DNA of 64,000 bases from the NCBI GenBank assembly GCA_901472405.1, contig LR590463.1, positions 2,852,001-2,916,000 of the forward strand, read 5' to 3'. This document shows, in pieces, positions 1 through 11,078 of the stretch (the stretch's first letter is position 1; each line of letters begins with the position of its first letter). The notes under the pieces were generated by a model. It saw only the letters and a list, made by a program, of their open reading frames with translations, made no database searches and was not told where the DNA came from. The translations under genes and the position numbers were made by a program. This stretch comes from Serratia rubidaea (GTDB taxonomy: Bacteria > Pseudomonadota > Gammaproteobacteria > Enterobacterales > Enterobacteriaceae).

Positions 1-2
1 GC

Positions 3-206
3 TTTCGGATTCACCCACTAAGGCCAGACGGTAGCGGAGAGTCACACGGTTGCATAACCTTCTACAATATCCCAGACTTCAACCGATTCCGCCAAGCAAT
101 CATTCAGCGTAAGAAGTTCAAGGTCCCCGGCTCCCGTCTGGAACTCCTTGCTTATGGACGCGTGGATGTAACGGGATCGACCAACTTTGAGGCTTGCAAT
201 GTTTAA
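3..206 (+). CDS. Tlde1-like (DUF2778) L,D-transpeptidase-fold effector, C-terminal part
   Basis: Only the last 67 codons are inside the window; the gene is open at the left edge. The visible part reads FRIHPLRPDGSGESHGCITF followed by a stretch with F-N-R-F-R-Q and ends with an A-Y-G-R-V-D-V strand. A histidine, then S-H-G-C, is the catalytic motif of the L,D-transpeptidase-like DUF2778 family, whose best-known member is the type VI secretion effector Tlde1 that damages peptidoglycan in the periplasm of rival cells. The stop overlaps the start of the next gene by 8 bases, as is usual for effector-immunity pairs. Whether this one is secreted by a T6SS, and what its N-terminus carries, cannot be seen. 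It is too short and lacks a start here, so it is easily missed. Confidence 0.75.
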   Translation, partial: FRIHPLRPDGSGESHGCITFYNIPDFNRFRQAIIQRKKFKVPGSRLELLAYGRVDVTGSTNFEACNV

Positions 207-453
207 AACTGTAGCTCTGTTCGTCGTCTGCTTTGTAGTGTCGTTCCTTGTTCTCAACAAGGTCCCACTACTCAAGGAACTGGTTGACTCAACCGTCATC
301 ATGTTGGGCAACTGGATGAATGAGGCCGGTATCGCCAAGACTGACGGAGAGCGGGACCCCGCGTTCCTACCTGTAGTTCTCGGCTATTTGCTCATCACCG
401 CCGCCCTCCTGATGTCTGTCATCAAGTGGAGCATCCGTAAATTCAAACGCTAA
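199..453 (+). CDS. small two-helix membrane protein, candidate immunity protein
   Basis: 84 residues. Residues 3-20 and about 58-76 form two hydrophobic helices, with a loop of about 37 residues between them that contains several charged residues, and the tail is strongly basic (K-W-S-I-R-K-F-K-R). I chose the ATG at 199; an in-frame TTG at 187 has no better ribosome site. The start lies inside the end of the preceding DUF2778 gene, so translation is probably coupled. A periplasm-facing membrane protein next to a peptidoglycan-attacking effector fits the role of immunity protein (Tldi-like), but I recognise no sequence family, so the role is inferred from position and topology. Base composition is visibly less GC-rich than purT next to it, which suggests horizontal acquisition of the pair. 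Confidence 0.6.
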   Translation: MFKTVALFVVCFVVSFLVLNKVPLLKELVDSTVIMLGNWMNEAGIAKTDGERDPAFLPVVLGYLLITAALLMSVIKWSIRKFKR

Positions 454-592
454 TCGCAGCGCCAAGGGGGCGTATAGGTTCCGAGCGCGCGTCCCACTTC
501 AGCAACACACGCCAGCCTTCTCACCACACCTTAATTCAACACACGCAACCTGTGAGATAACCGACGCGGGTCGCGGGCGGCAGGCGCGCCGG

Positions 593-621
593 CTGTCAAC
601 GCAATCGTTTTCGTATATACT
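593..621 (+). promoter_or_regulatory. purT promoter with PurR box
   Basis: The 16 bases at 599-614 read ACGCAATCGTTTTCGT, one mismatch from the PurR operator consensus ACGCAAACGTTTTCGT. A TATACT -10 box follows at 616-621 and a weak -35 (CTGTCA, 593-598) sits 17 bases upstream, so the operator lies in the spacer where bound PurR would block RNA polymerase. This agrees with purine repression of purT known in E. coli. The rest of the 454-668 gap shows nothing else. Confidence 0.75.
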
Positions 622-668
622 GCGCGCTGGTTTGCATTTGGCTTCACTTTCACATCAGGTACGAAATT

Positions 669-1847
669 ATGCTAACGATTGGAACCGCCCTGCGCCCCGG
701 CGCCACCCGCGTCATGCTGCTCGGATCCGGCGAACTGGGCAAAGAAGTGGCGATCGAATGCCAGCGTCTGGGGCTGGAGACGATTGCCGTCGACCGTTAC
801 GCCGACGCGCCGGCAATGCATGTGGCGCACCGCAGCCACGTCATCAATATGCTGGACGGCGAAGCGCTAAAGGCCGTTATCGAACAGGAACGTCCCGACT
901 ATATCGTGCCGGAGGTTGAAGCTATCGCCACCGACATGCTGGTGCAGCTGGAGCAGCAGGGTCACCACGTCGTTCCGTGCGCCGAGGCCACTCGCCTGAC
1001 CATGAACCGTGAAGGCATTCGCCGTCTGGCGGCAGAGACGCTTGGGCTGCCCACCTCCACTTACCGCTTTGCCGACGATGAAGAGAGCTGCCGACAGGCG
1101 ATAGCGCATATCGGCTACCCCTGCATTATCAAACCGGTGATGAGTTCATCCGGCAAAGGTCAGAGCCTGCTGCGCGACCCTTCCCAACTGAGCGCCGCCT
1201 GGGATTACGCCCAGCGTGGCGGCCGCGCCGGCGGTGGCCGGGTTATTGTTGAAGGGCTGGTCAAATTCGATTTTGAAATTACCCTGCTGACCATCAGCGC
1301 CGTTGACGGCGTGCATTTCTGCGCGCCCATCGGCCACCGTCAGGAAGACGGCGACTATCGCGAATCCTGGCAGCCGCAGCAGATGTCCGCCCTGGCGCTG
1401 GAGCGGGCGCAGCAGATTGCCGCCCAGGTCGTTAAAGCGCTCGGCGGTTACGGCCTGTTCGGCGTAGAACTGTTCATCTGCGGCGATGAGGTGATTTTCA
1501 GCGAGGTATCGCCGCGCCCGCATGACACTGGCATGGTCACGCTGATTTCGCAGGACGTCTCGGAATTTGCGCTGCACGTACGTGCCTTTCTCGGCCTGCC
1601 GATCGGCGCCATTCGCCAGTTCGGCCCGGCGGCCTCCGCCGTGATCCTCCCCACGCTCGACAGCGACGATCTGCACTTTAGCGGCCTGGCGCAGGCGCTG
1701 GAGGGCACTAATCAGATACGCCTGTTCGGCAAACCGACGATTGCCGGCCGGCGTCGTTTAGGCGTCGCGCTGGCCTGCGGTGACACCACCGATCAGGCGG
1801 TTGAACGGGCCAAACGGGCAGCGGCGGCGGTGGTGGTTCGGGGTTAA
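669..1847 (+). CDS. purT: formate-dependent phosphoribosylglycinamide formyltransferase 2
   Basis: 392 residues, the same length as E. coli PurT. The enzyme is an ATP-grasp ligase that makes formyl-GAR from GAR, formate and ATP in purine synthesis (cytosol), a folate-free alternative to PurN. Visible features are the N-terminal nucleotide-binding G-S-G-E-L-G-K-E segment (about residues 20-27), the ATP-grasp body with [12 protein letters not shown] (around residues 155-166) and a metal/ATP region ending in [11 protein letters not shown]. Open reading frame is intact. It stands alone behind its own PurR-controlled promoter and converges on yoaH. Confidence 0.97.
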   Translation: MLTIGTALRPGATRVMLLGSGELGKEVAIECQRLGLETIAVDRYADAPAMHVAHRSHVINMLDGEALKAVIEQERPDYIVPEVEAIATDMLVQLEQQGHHVVPCAEATRLTMNREGIRRLAAETLGLPTSTYRFADDEESCRQAIAHIGYPCIIKPVMSSSGKGQSLLRDPSQLSAAWDYAQRGGRAGGGRVIVEGLVKFDFEITLLTISAVDGVHFCAPIGHRQEDGDYRESWQPQQMSALALERAQQIAAQVVKALGGYGLFGVELFICGDEVIFSEVSPRPHDTGMVTLISQDVSEFALHVRAFLGLPIGAIRQFGPAASAVILPTLDSDDLHFSGLAQALEGTNQIRLFGKPTIAGRRRLGVALACGDTTDQAVERAKRAAAAVVVRG

Positions 1848-1891
1848 CCCAAAGAAACGGGCGCGGCAGGACGCGGCGCCCGGATATGACC

Positions 1892-2136
1892 TCAGTAATC
1901 GTCTTCTTCGTCTTCGCGCTGCGGCTCGGCATCCCGGAGGCATCCTGCGCTTCCGGCGCGCCGTCCTCCTCCTCGTCAAACAGCACGGCAACCCGCTCGC
2001 CCTGATGCTTTTCACGAATTTCCTGCGCAACGCGGGCGATGGCTTCGCCGCTGCTCATGCCCTGCTCCATCAGCTGATGGATACGCTCTGCGGCTTCCTG
2101 CTGTTCCTGGTGGTTCAGCGACGGCATTCCAAGCAT
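1892..2136 (-). CDS. yoaH: UPF0181 family protein YoaH (one-base frameshift)
   Basis: Small acidic cytosolic protein of unknown function. The N-terminus [19 protein letters not shown] followed by M-S-S-G-E-A-I-A matches the YoaH/UPF0181 family. The ATG at 2136 follows a strong GGAGG. The literal frame runs past the expected end, but in the +1 frame the sequence continues as [12 protein letters not shown]-stop, the acidic tail typical of the family, so one base is wrong near 1935-1945. As in E. coli it lies next to and divergent from pabB's region, here with a glycosyltransferase in between. Confidence 0.85.
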
Positions 2137-2200
2137 GTTTATACCTCCGGCAAATTTGGAGGGGATTATACCGCGCGTTACCATCGCCGCAAGCCCGGCG

Positions 2201-3204
2201 TCACGCAGCCTGCGAACAGCCGCTATCCTCGCTGCGCCACTGTTTCAGGCGATGGCGCCACAGCATTACATGCCAGTTCTGTTTAATGCCGCGCGCATTG
2301 GCCGCCATGATGCTGTCCATGCCGCGCTGATAAAATTCGCGCACGATTTGCTGCTGCGCCGCCAGTTCCGGCTCGCGGCGTACGCTGTGGCAAATCCCCA
2401 GCGCCTCGCGGGTAATCTGCCAGTGAAACGCCGGGCGGATGGCGATGCGGTCGGCATAGCGCCGGTTCAGCGCCACCAGCATCTCGATGATCTTCATATA
2501 GTGGCGCTGATAGTCGACGTTCGCCGCGCCGGTGCGGCGGCGGTTGCTGATCGACTGACCGTGTACGCGCTGGCGATACAGCGGCGTGCTGAGGTACTTC
2601 ACCCGCTTGGCGTTAAACATCACTTCGGTCGTCCACGGAATATCCTGATGATGGAGACCCGGTTCAAAATAGAGCCGGTGTTGCTTAATAAAATCAAGCC
2701 GATAAATCGCCAGCCACACCACGTGAATAAATTTTCGCGAATTTAACGCACGCTCAAACCAGCGCGGTCCGCTAATAACCTCAGTGGATGCCAGACGCTG
2801 CGCTGGAATAATCGGCAACAGTTCATCGCTGTGTTCAAAATAACGTTCGCCGTTGCACTGCATCACATCCAGCTGATGTTTTTCCGCCTGCGCGATCAGT
2901 GTGGCGTACATCTCCGGCGATAATAAATCATCCGCATCGGGAAACGCGACGTACTTACCACGCGCCGCCGCCAGCCGCGGTTGCGCGCCACGGAAACCCC
3001 GGCATTGGCCTGATCGATCACCTGAATATGTTCATAACGTGCCGCATAGCGGTGCGCTATTTCCGCGGAACCATCGGTGGCGCCGTCATTAACGATAATA
3101 ACTTCCAGACGTTGTTCCTGTTGCGCCAATAAAGACTCAAGAAATGGCTCCAGTAATTCGCCCACATTATGCATCGGGACGATAACGCTCAGCATTAACG
3201 ACAT
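2201..3204 (-). CDS. waaH: WaaH-like glycosyltransferase family 2 (one-base frameshift)
   Basis: About 334 residues if one base is restored near 2975. The N-terminal GT-A domain shows [19 protein letters not shown] and, across the shift, the D-A-D-D metal-binding motif. The C-terminal half ([39 protein letters not shown]) closely follows E. coli WaaH (YibD), which adds glucuronic acid to heptose III of the LPS inner core at the inner membrane and is induced by phosphate starvation through PhoB. The missing base is a C in the [10 protein letters not shown] region: CGC GGC CTG became CGCGGCTG. I saw no convincing Pho box upstream. The exact sugar is inferred from homology. Confidence 0.8.
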
Positions 3205-3392
3205 AATTTTGCTCTATTTGCTTCTTATCAGGCAAAAACAGCCCCGTCTGATACTGCATACCGCAGGCGTATTGGTTAACGCACCATAAGGTCGCCGTGA
3301 GCGCAAAGATCAGTTATCACTCAAGGAAATGTTATTGCCCTGTAAACATTCGTGAATCTTTGCATATTTAAATTTCGTTTAAGGAGCAAAAA

Positions 3393-3485
3393 ATGCTTAG
3401 CCGGCTATCTTCTTTCCTGTGCGCTACGCATGCGCAAAGCGCGCTGATGTGGCAAACTAGCGCCCCAACACCGACGTCCCGTTAG
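3393..3485 (+). CDS. possible 30-residue leader or small protein before pabB
   Basis: An ATG at 3393 sits 6 bases after AAGGAG and opens a 30-codon frame (starting M-L-S-R-L-S-S-F-L-C) that ends 18 bases before the pabB start. The Shine-Dalgarno sequence is much better than that of pabB itself, so this could be a translated leader or small protein. I recognise no family; conservation is needed to decide. Confidence 0.3.
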   Translation: MLSRLSSFLCATHAQSALMWQTSAPTPTSR

Positions 3486-3503
3486 CCAGGTTTATTACAA
3501 TTC

Positions 3504-4876
3504 ATGACTGCCACCGCTCCGCACCTTAAATCCCTGCCCTATAGCCGCGATACGCTGCTGCAGCTGTTTTCCCCGTTGTCCGCGCAGCCGTGGCCATGCT
3601 GCTGCATTCCGGCTTTGCCGAGCACTCGCATAACCGGTTTGATATTTTGGTGGCTGACCCCTGCGCCACGCTGACCACCCACGGCGCGGTGACGGAAATC
3701 CACCGTGACGGCGACAGCCTGAGTTCAACGGAAGATCCCTTCACCCTGTTGCAACAGCAGCTGTCGGCGCTGCCTTTCTCGCCGTCGGCCGACGACGATC
3801 TGCCGTTTCAGGGCGGCGCGCTGGGGCTGTTCGGTTACGATCTGGGGCGGCGGGTGGAAACGTTGCCGACGCTGGCCGAGGCGGAGCTGGCGCTGCCGGA
3901 CATGGCCGTCGGCATTTATGACTGGGCGCTGATCGCCGATCACCATCGGCAGCGGCTTACCCTGCTGAGCTACGACGATGTCGAGCAGCGCTGGCAGTGG
4001 CTGAGGAGTCATCAGCGGCCTGCGCCGGCGGCGTTCCGGCTCACCGGCCCCTGGCAGGCGAACATGACGCGGGCGCAATACGGCGAGAAATTCCAGCGTA
4101 TTCAACATTACCTGCGCAGCGGCGACTGCTACCAGATCAACCTGGCTCAGCGTTTCTCCGCCCCCTATCAGGGCGACGAGTGGCAGGCCTTCCTGCGGCT
4201 GAACGACAGCAACCGCGCGCCGTTTTCCGCTTTTTTACGGCTGCCGCACAATGCGGTGCTGAGCATTTCGCCGGAACGTTTTCTGTGGCTGGAGCGCCAG
4301 CAGGTACAAACCCGGCCGATCAAGGGCACGCTGCCGCGGCTGGCCGACCCGCAACAGGACGCGGTGCAGGCGCAGCGACTGGCCGCGTCGCCGAAAGACC
4401 GCGCCGAGAATCTGATGATCGTCGATCTCCTGCGCAATGATATCGGCCGCGTCGCGCAGCCCGGCAGCGTACGCGTGCCTGAACTGTTCGTCGTCGAACC
4501 GTTCCCTGCGGTGCACCATCTGGTCAGCACCATTACCGCCCGGCTGCCGGCCGCCACGCCGGCGAGCGAGCTGCTGCGCGCCTGTTTTCCCGGCGGCTCG
4601 ATTACCGGCGCCCCCAAGGTGCGGGCCATGGAAATTATCGAGGAACTGGAGCCGCAGCGGCGTAACGCCTACTGCGGCAGTATCGGCTATCTCAGCGCCT
4701 GCGGCACCATGGACACCAACATCACCATCCGTACGCTGATGACCGAAAACGGCCGCATTCACTGCGCCGCCGGCGGCGGTATCGTGGCCGACAGTGAGGA
4801 ACAGGCGGAATATCAGGAAACTTTTGATAAAGTAGGCCGAATCTTACCGCAACTGGGGGAGTTTAACCCTTCGTGA
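3504..4876 (+). CDS. pabB: aminodeoxychorismate synthase component I (one-base frameshift)
   Basis: Converts chorismate plus ammonia (from PabA) into 4-amino-4-deoxychorismate for folate synthesis, in the cytosol. The sequence follows E. coli PabB along its whole length: [22 protein letters not shown] with the catalytic lysine, [28 protein letters not shown] and a G-G-G-I-V-A-D-S end. The start is ATG 3504 ([16 protein letters not shown]). Near 3590 the expected W-A-M-L-L-H-S-G needs one more G (TGG GCC ATG is written TGGCCATG), so an internal-start call at 3590 would be wrong. The stop overlaps the nudL start in GTGA. Confidence 0.93.
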
Positions 4877-5451
4877 ACCCGCCGACCTATCCCACCACGC
4901 TGGCCGACTTTGTCAGCCGTTTTCAGCTGCAGCAGCCGCAGGCGGTGCAAACGTCGCACGGCGTGCGCGCCGCCGCGGTGCTGGTGCCGATCGTCTGCCG
5001 GGAGGAGCCGACGCTGCTGCTGACCCGCCGCGCCGATACGCTGCGCAAACACGCCGGACAGGTGGCCTTTCCCGGCGGCAAGGCCGATCCGCAAGACGCG
5101 TCGCTGATTGCCACCGCGCTGCGTGAAGCCGAAGAAGAGGTCGCCATTCCGCCCGCCGCGGTGCAGGTGCTCGGCCAGATGGCGCCGCTCGACAGCAGCA
5201 GCGGCTTTCGCGTGACGCCCATCGTCGGCCTGGTGCCGGCCGATGTGCGCTTCCACGCCAATGAGGGTGAAGTGGCGGACGTCTTCGAAATGCCGCTGCA
5301 CGAAGCCCTGACGCTGTCGCGCTATTATCCGCTGGATATTCACCGCAACGGCTATCGCCACCGGGTGTATCTATCCTGGTATCAGCGCCGTTTCGTCTGG
5401 GGCCTGACCGCCGCCATCATCCGCCGTCTGGCGCAGCAGGTCAGCCTGTAA
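4873..5451 (+). CDS. nudL: Nudix hydrolase NudL, probable CoA pyrophosphatase
   Basis: 192 residues, matching E. coli YeaB/NudL. The Nudix box is clear: G-G-K-A-D-P-Q-D (around residue 73) followed by [11 protein letters not shown] (residues 84-94), which binds the metal and the diphosphate. The family hydrolyses CoA and related diphosphates in the cytosol; the substrate is inferred. The start is GTG at 4873, overlapping the pabB stop by four bases, so the two genes are translationally coupled as in E. coli. Confidence 0.93.
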   Translation: MNPPTYPTTLADFVSRFQLQQPQAVQTSHGVRAAAVLVPIVCREEPTLLLTRRADTLRKHAGQVAFPGGKADPQDASLIATALREAEEEVAIPPAAVQVLGQMAPLDSSSGFRVTPIVGLVPADVRFHANEGEVADVFEMPLHEALTLSRYYPLDIHRNGYRHRVYLSWYQRRFVWGLTAAIIRRLAQQVSL

Positions 5452-5461
5452 GCCCGCGTTT

Positions 5462-5530
5462 AAGTGATCGCTATCACATCTCGTTCACGGATTATTCCGG
5501 CTTTCTGCGCGAAAAGCGATCGCCATCACT
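5462..5530 (+). promoter_or_regulatory. two CRP-like sites 52 bp apart upstream of sdaA
   Basis: AAGTGATCGCTATCACAT (5462-5479) has AGTGA-N6-TCACA, one base from the CRP half-sites. AAGCGATCGCCATCACTT (5514-5531 region) is a near copy with weaker halves. Their centres are 52 bases apart, close to five helical turns, so both would lie on one face of the DNA. They are about 420 and 370 bases ahead of sdaA. Confidence 0.5.
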
Positions 5531-5649
5531 TCATCTGTTTGCCAATTCCACTATCTTGCAGGCCATTGAGGTTTTAAAAAAACTGTAAACCCTCTCTTAA
5601 ACATTACGATATCCCTGTAAAATACGGTCAATTGGTATAAACCTCTAAG

Positions 5650-5766
5650 CAAATAGGGTTATGCCGACGGCGCGCGGTGAAGGAAACGCCGGCGCGATGG
5701 CCCGAGAGAAACTCAGCGCGGCGCCGTTTTACGGCAGGCGTCACGCCCGTCGCCACCACCTATTTG
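5650..5766 (+). promoter_or_regulatory. structured 5' leader element of sdaA (possible riboswitch-like RNA)
   Basis: CAAATAGG at 5650-5657 is the exact complement of CCTATTTG at 5759-5766, closing a 117-base domain. Inside are further small helices, for example GCCG-TTTTA-CGGC (5722-5734 region), GGCG-TCA-CGCC and GAG-AGAAA-CTC. The domain begins with TAGGGTT and contains CCCGAGAGAAAC, which recall conserved blocks of ykkC-type riboswitches, but the 3' conserved block of that class is not seen. It sits 134 bases before sdaA. No known class is assigned; a long frame through it (5661-5858) has no family signature. Confidence 0.4.
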
Positions 5767-5900
5767 GTAACGCCATGGATTATTTTATTTCATGCGAAAA
5801 AGAGCGCCAAACCCGTAAGGCCTCTTTACAATATCGCTGTTCCCTGCACGGTTTTTAACCGCCGCAGCCATAACAATATGCCTCTTTAAGGAGTTCTAGC

Positions 5901-7264
<1,364 letters not shown>

Positions 7265-7271
7265 GCCCGAA

Positions 7272-7297
7272 AAACCCCGCCAAACGGCGGGGTTTTT
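7272..7297 (+). terminator. intrinsic terminator of sdaA
   Basis: AAACCCCGCC (7272-7281), loop AAAC, GGCGGGGTTT (7286-7295) then T residues. Typical Rho-independent terminator eight bases after the repaired sdaA stop. Confidence 0.9.
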
Positions 7298-7538
7298 GTT
7301 TGTAATTCAGCCAGTTAATTGATATAAGTGACAACGTCACCCGCGCATCAGCGGCGTACTGCGCTTCTATCCCCGGTTTAACCCGCGTTTTATCCCTCTG
7401 TTCCCGTCAACTGAAATAAATTATTACGCTACCATTCCACCCTCTACCATCGTGGCTAAAATTAGCCGAGAATCAGAGGGTAGGAGAAAGTCCGATGCTG
7501 TACATTGGATGACTTAGCGCAACAAGGATTCAACGTCG

Positions 7539-9136
7539 ATGTTAATGACCCAATTTGCTGTCAACAAGTACCGCCATTATCGCTGGTTGCTCTCCGGCGC
7601 GGTTGGGTTGGCGATCCTCTTTATCTCATTATACATTCGCTACTATCAGGAAGTTAAAACCATCGACCGCAGCCAGCAGCAGCTGGCAGCGCACACCGTT
7701 GCCAAAATCGAACGTTTGCTGCAGCCGGCCAGCGAACAGGCCCGACACACCATGGCGTTGATTGGCCGCCCCTGCAATATCGTCACCCCGACGCTGCGCT
7801 ACCGCGCGGCGCAAAACCAGGCGCTGCGCTCCGTACTGCTGGTCAAAGATAACGATATTTACTGTTCCAGCCTGTTCGGCCCGCGCCAGTACCGGCTTGA
7901 CGCCCTGTTCCCGCAGCTGCATCCGGACGCCGATACGCAGCTGGCGCTGCGTCCGTCGCTGGCGGTGGCCAAAGGGGTGCCGACGCTGATCATGTGGACG
8001 CCGCAGAGCCGGGAAGCCGCAGCGGCATTCTGCACGTGTTCAATATCGACCTGCTGTCGACCTTCCTGCTGGAGCCGCAGCTGCCCTATGCGCAGCGCAT
8101 CGTGCTTAACGTTGACGGCCAGAGCCTGGAGTACGCCAAACGCGAAATTATCGACAGCAGCGCCCTACGCGGCGATCTGCGCTACACCGCCGCCTCCAAT
8201 CGCTACCCCCTTTACTATCTCGCTGTTTGGCCCCTCAACCCAACGTATGGCGCTTGAGGCGCTGCCCGCCCATGTGCCGCTGGCGCTGCTGATCAGCCTG
8301 CTGGCCGCCTACGTGGTCTATCTGATTACCGCCAACCGCATGAGCCTGTCGTACCATATCAGCCATGCCATTAACCGCCGCGAATTCCAGGTCTACTGTC
8401 AGCCGATCATCAACGGCGCCAGCGGCCGCTGTCTCGGCATCGAAATCCTGCTGCGCTGGAACAGCAAGCGGCAGGGCTGGATCTCGCCGGACGTGTTTAT
8501 CCCGCTGGCCGAGCAGCACGGTCTGATTAACCCCCTGACCCGCTTTCTGATGACCACGGTGGTGGAAAATCTGGCGCTGTTTCCGCCGCGCCCTTCGTTT
8601 TATATCAGCATCAACGTCGCCGCCGAGCATTTCAACGCGCAGACGATCCTGGCCGATATCCGCCGTATCTGGCTGCCGGCCAATCCGATGCCGTCGCTGA
8701 TGCTGGAGCTGACCGAACGTACCGCGCTGTCGGAGATTCAGTACGAACATATTCGCGCGCGCTGAAAGATCTGGGCATTATGCTGGCGATTGATGACTTC
8801 GGCACCGGCCACAGCTCACTCAGCTATCTGAAAAAACTGAGTCCGGACGTGCTGAAAATCGACCGCGCCTTTACCGCCGCCATCGGTACCGACGCCATCA
8901 ACGCCACCGTCACCGATACCATTATTACGCTCGCCCACCGTCTGAAGTTAAAGCTGGTAGCTGAAGGGGTGGAAACCGCCGAACAGGCCGATTACCTGTG
9001 TCTGCGTCAGGTCTATGCGCTGCAGGGGTATTATTTTGCCAAGCCGATGCCGATTCAGGCGTTTCCGCAGTGGTTGCAGGACTATGAAGAACGTCAGCGC
9101 GCCGCTGCGGAAGAGCCGGGTTCGGGGGAGAAATAA
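7539..9136 (+). CDS. pdeD: CSS-motif/EAL cyclic-di-GMP phosphodiesterase (three frameshifts)
   Basis: Inner-membrane c-di-GMP phosphodiesterase, equivalent by context and sequence to E. coli PdeD (YoaD). A first membrane helix (L-L-S-G-A-V-G-L-A-I-L-F-I-S) is followed by a periplasmic CSS domain (N-D-I-Y-C-S-S), a second helix (V-P-L-A-L-L-I-S-L-L-A-A-Y-V) and a complete EAL domain: C-L-G-I-E-I-L-L-R-W, I-N-V-A-A-E-H, A-I-D-D-F-G-T-G-H-S-S, K-I-D-R-A-F, and V-A-E-G-V-E-T. EAL is written E-I-L here, a common variant. Shifts lie near 8020, 8230 and 8757 (CGC CGC GCG written with one C fewer). All active-site blocks survive repair, so the gene is probably functional. Start ATG 7539 follows AAGGA. 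Confidence 0.88.
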
Positions 9137-9160
9137 AACCGGAGGCCTGAGCCTCCGGTT
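9137..9160. terminator. bidirectional hairpin between pdeD and yoaE
   Basis: Perfect 10-bp stem AACCGGAGGC / GCCTCCGGTT with loop CTGA, placed between two convergent stops (9136 and 9169). T tracts are short. Confidence 0.7.
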
Positions 9161-9168
9161 GATGATGA

Positions 9169-10720
9169 TTATTCGGGGTCTGCCTGTTCCGGCTGCACCC
9201 TGACTGATTCGCACCAGTTCAATGCGGTATTCGGACGCCGCCAGGATCTCAAAAGCGCAATCCGTTCTGCTCCAGCACCTCGCCCACCGCCGGCATCTGA
9301 CCGTAGTGCGACAGCAGGAAGCCGGCAGCGACGCATAGTCCTCCGTCGGGCTCACCAGATCCTGACAGTTCAGCGCCTGCTCCAGCGAGTGCAGATCCGC
9401 ACCGCCCTGCACCAGCCAGCTGTCACCGTCGGCCACGATATCCGGCGTTTCATCCTCGTCCGGGAACTCGCCGGCGATCGCCTCCAGCACGTCCAGCGGC
9501 GTCACCAGCCCTGCACCACGCCGAACTCGTTGGTAACCACCACCAGACGCCCCTTGGCGCGACGCAGCACCGCCAGCAGGTTAATCACATCCATGGTTTC
9601 CGGCACCACGATCGGCGGCGTACGCGCGGCAAACTCGGCGATATCCTCGCCCTGCTCCAGCGCCACCAGCAGATCCTTGGCGGCGCACTACGCCGATCAC
9701 TTCATCCAGCTCATCCCGGCACACCGGGAACAGGCTGTGCGGCGTATCCAGCAGCTGCGCCCGCACCTCATCGCGTGAGCGATCGCAATCTACCCACGAG
9801 ATTTCGGTACGCGGCGTCATCACGCTGCGCAGCGAACGCGAGCCAGCGTCAGCACGCCGCTGATCATATAGCGCTCTTCTTCGGCAAAGGTCTCATCCGC
9901 CGGCAGCCGCACGTCTTCCGTCGTCTGCTGCTGCGCACGCTGCTGCCCCATCAAGCGCATAATGGCTTCCGCAGTGCGCTCACGCATCGGCCGGCGCTCC
10001 TGGTGCTTGATAAAGTTGCGGCGCGCAATCTGGTTAAACAGTTCGATCAGGATCGAGAAAACCGATCGCCGCATACAGGTAACCTTTCGGAATATGCAGG
10101 CCCGAAACCTTCGGCGATCAGGCTAAGGCCGATCATCAACAGGAAGCTCAGGCACAGCACCACAATGGTCGGGTGCGCATTGACGAAGTTGGTCAGCGGC
10201 TTCGACGCCATCAGCATCACCACCATGGCGATCACCACCGCGGTCATCATCACCGGCAGGTCGTTCACCATACCGACGGCGGTAATCACCGCATCCAGTG
10301 GAGAACACCGCATCGAGGATCACAATCTGCACCACCACCGCCCAGAATTTGGCGTAACCGCGGTTGCCTTCATCCCTGATGCGTGCGCCCTTCCAGCCGT
10401 TCGTGCAGCTCCATGGTGGCCTTAAACAGCAGGAACACGCCGCCGAACAGCAGGATCAAATCACGGCCGGAGAAGCTGAAGTCCGCCACGCTGAACAACG
10501 GCGTGGTCAGCGTGACCATCCATGAAATTACCGACAACAGCCCCAGACGCATAATCAGCGCCAGCGACAGGCCCATAATACGCGCCTTGTCACGCAGCTT
10601 CGGCGGCAGTTTGTCCGCCAGAATGGCAATAAACACCAGGTTGTCGATACCCAGGACGATTTCCAATACCACTAAGGTCAGTAACCCGGCCCAAATTGAG
10701 GGGTCCATTAAAAATTCCAT
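9169..10720 (-). CDS. yoaE: TerC/CBS/CorC-domain inner membrane protein YoaE (multiple frameshifts)
   Basis: About 517 residues after repair, the same as E. coli YoaE. The N-terminal TerC-type membrane domain ([20 protein letters not shown], with the G-I-D-N-L metal-site motif, and D-A-V-F-S later) is followed by a pair of CBS domains ([31 protein letters not shown]) and a CorC/HlyC C-terminal domain. TerC proteins are linked to Mn2+ or Ca2+ handling; the exact role of YoaE is unknown. Shifts occur near 10380, 10310, 10120, 10060, 9840, 9690, 9510-9300 and 9205; the repaired end is V-Q-P-E-Q-A-D-P-E-stop. The pieces cover the whole family length in order, so I treat it as one gene. Confidence 0.85.
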
Positions 10721-11078
10721 GTCAGACTCCGGAAAAAAGACGGATTAGCCAGGCGACGCGCAGGGGCGATGAAACGCATGTCGGACGCGGTGCGGCGGAA
10801 ATAGCAAAAGTTCGGGATGATGGTACCGGGAAATGGCCGGACGGCCGTGTTTGCTTGTGTGGTGCCAACAGGTGGCGGGTATAACCTTGGAAAACAGCGA
10901 CTTCGGTGACAGTCCATAGGGTGGGCTGAGGCCCTTCACTCCTAATAATGAAAGAAGCGGATACTGTATCAGGAAAATTTTTACTGTCCAAGCCAATTTT
11001 AAATCATCGCGTGAGCCCGCCAACAAGCTGAAAAAACATGCGATTTATCTTAGTTAATAGCGGAGCAGCGTCACACTA
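10721..11078. other. yoaE leader and upstream region without genes
   Basis: No coding signal. On the minus strand a possible promoter lies near 10970-11010 (TTGGAC, then a TA-rich -10 region about 17 bases on), giving yoaE a leader of roughly 250 bases with a short GGGC-CTCA-GCCC hairpin. I do not see a yybP-ykoY motif here although TerC genes often have one. Confidence 0.3.

Noticed and set aside
5661-5889. Reading frames of 65-70 codons in the sdaA leader
   Set aside because: They run through the structured RNA element, have no ribosome site and no family features.
5650-5900. Glycine riboswitch before sdaA
   Set aside because: The conserved glycine aptamer blocks are not present, so I only report an unassigned structured leader.
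10721-11030. yybP-ykoY element before yoaE
   Set aside because: The GGGGAGTAG and GCGAGACCAT blocks that are clear at mntP are missing here.
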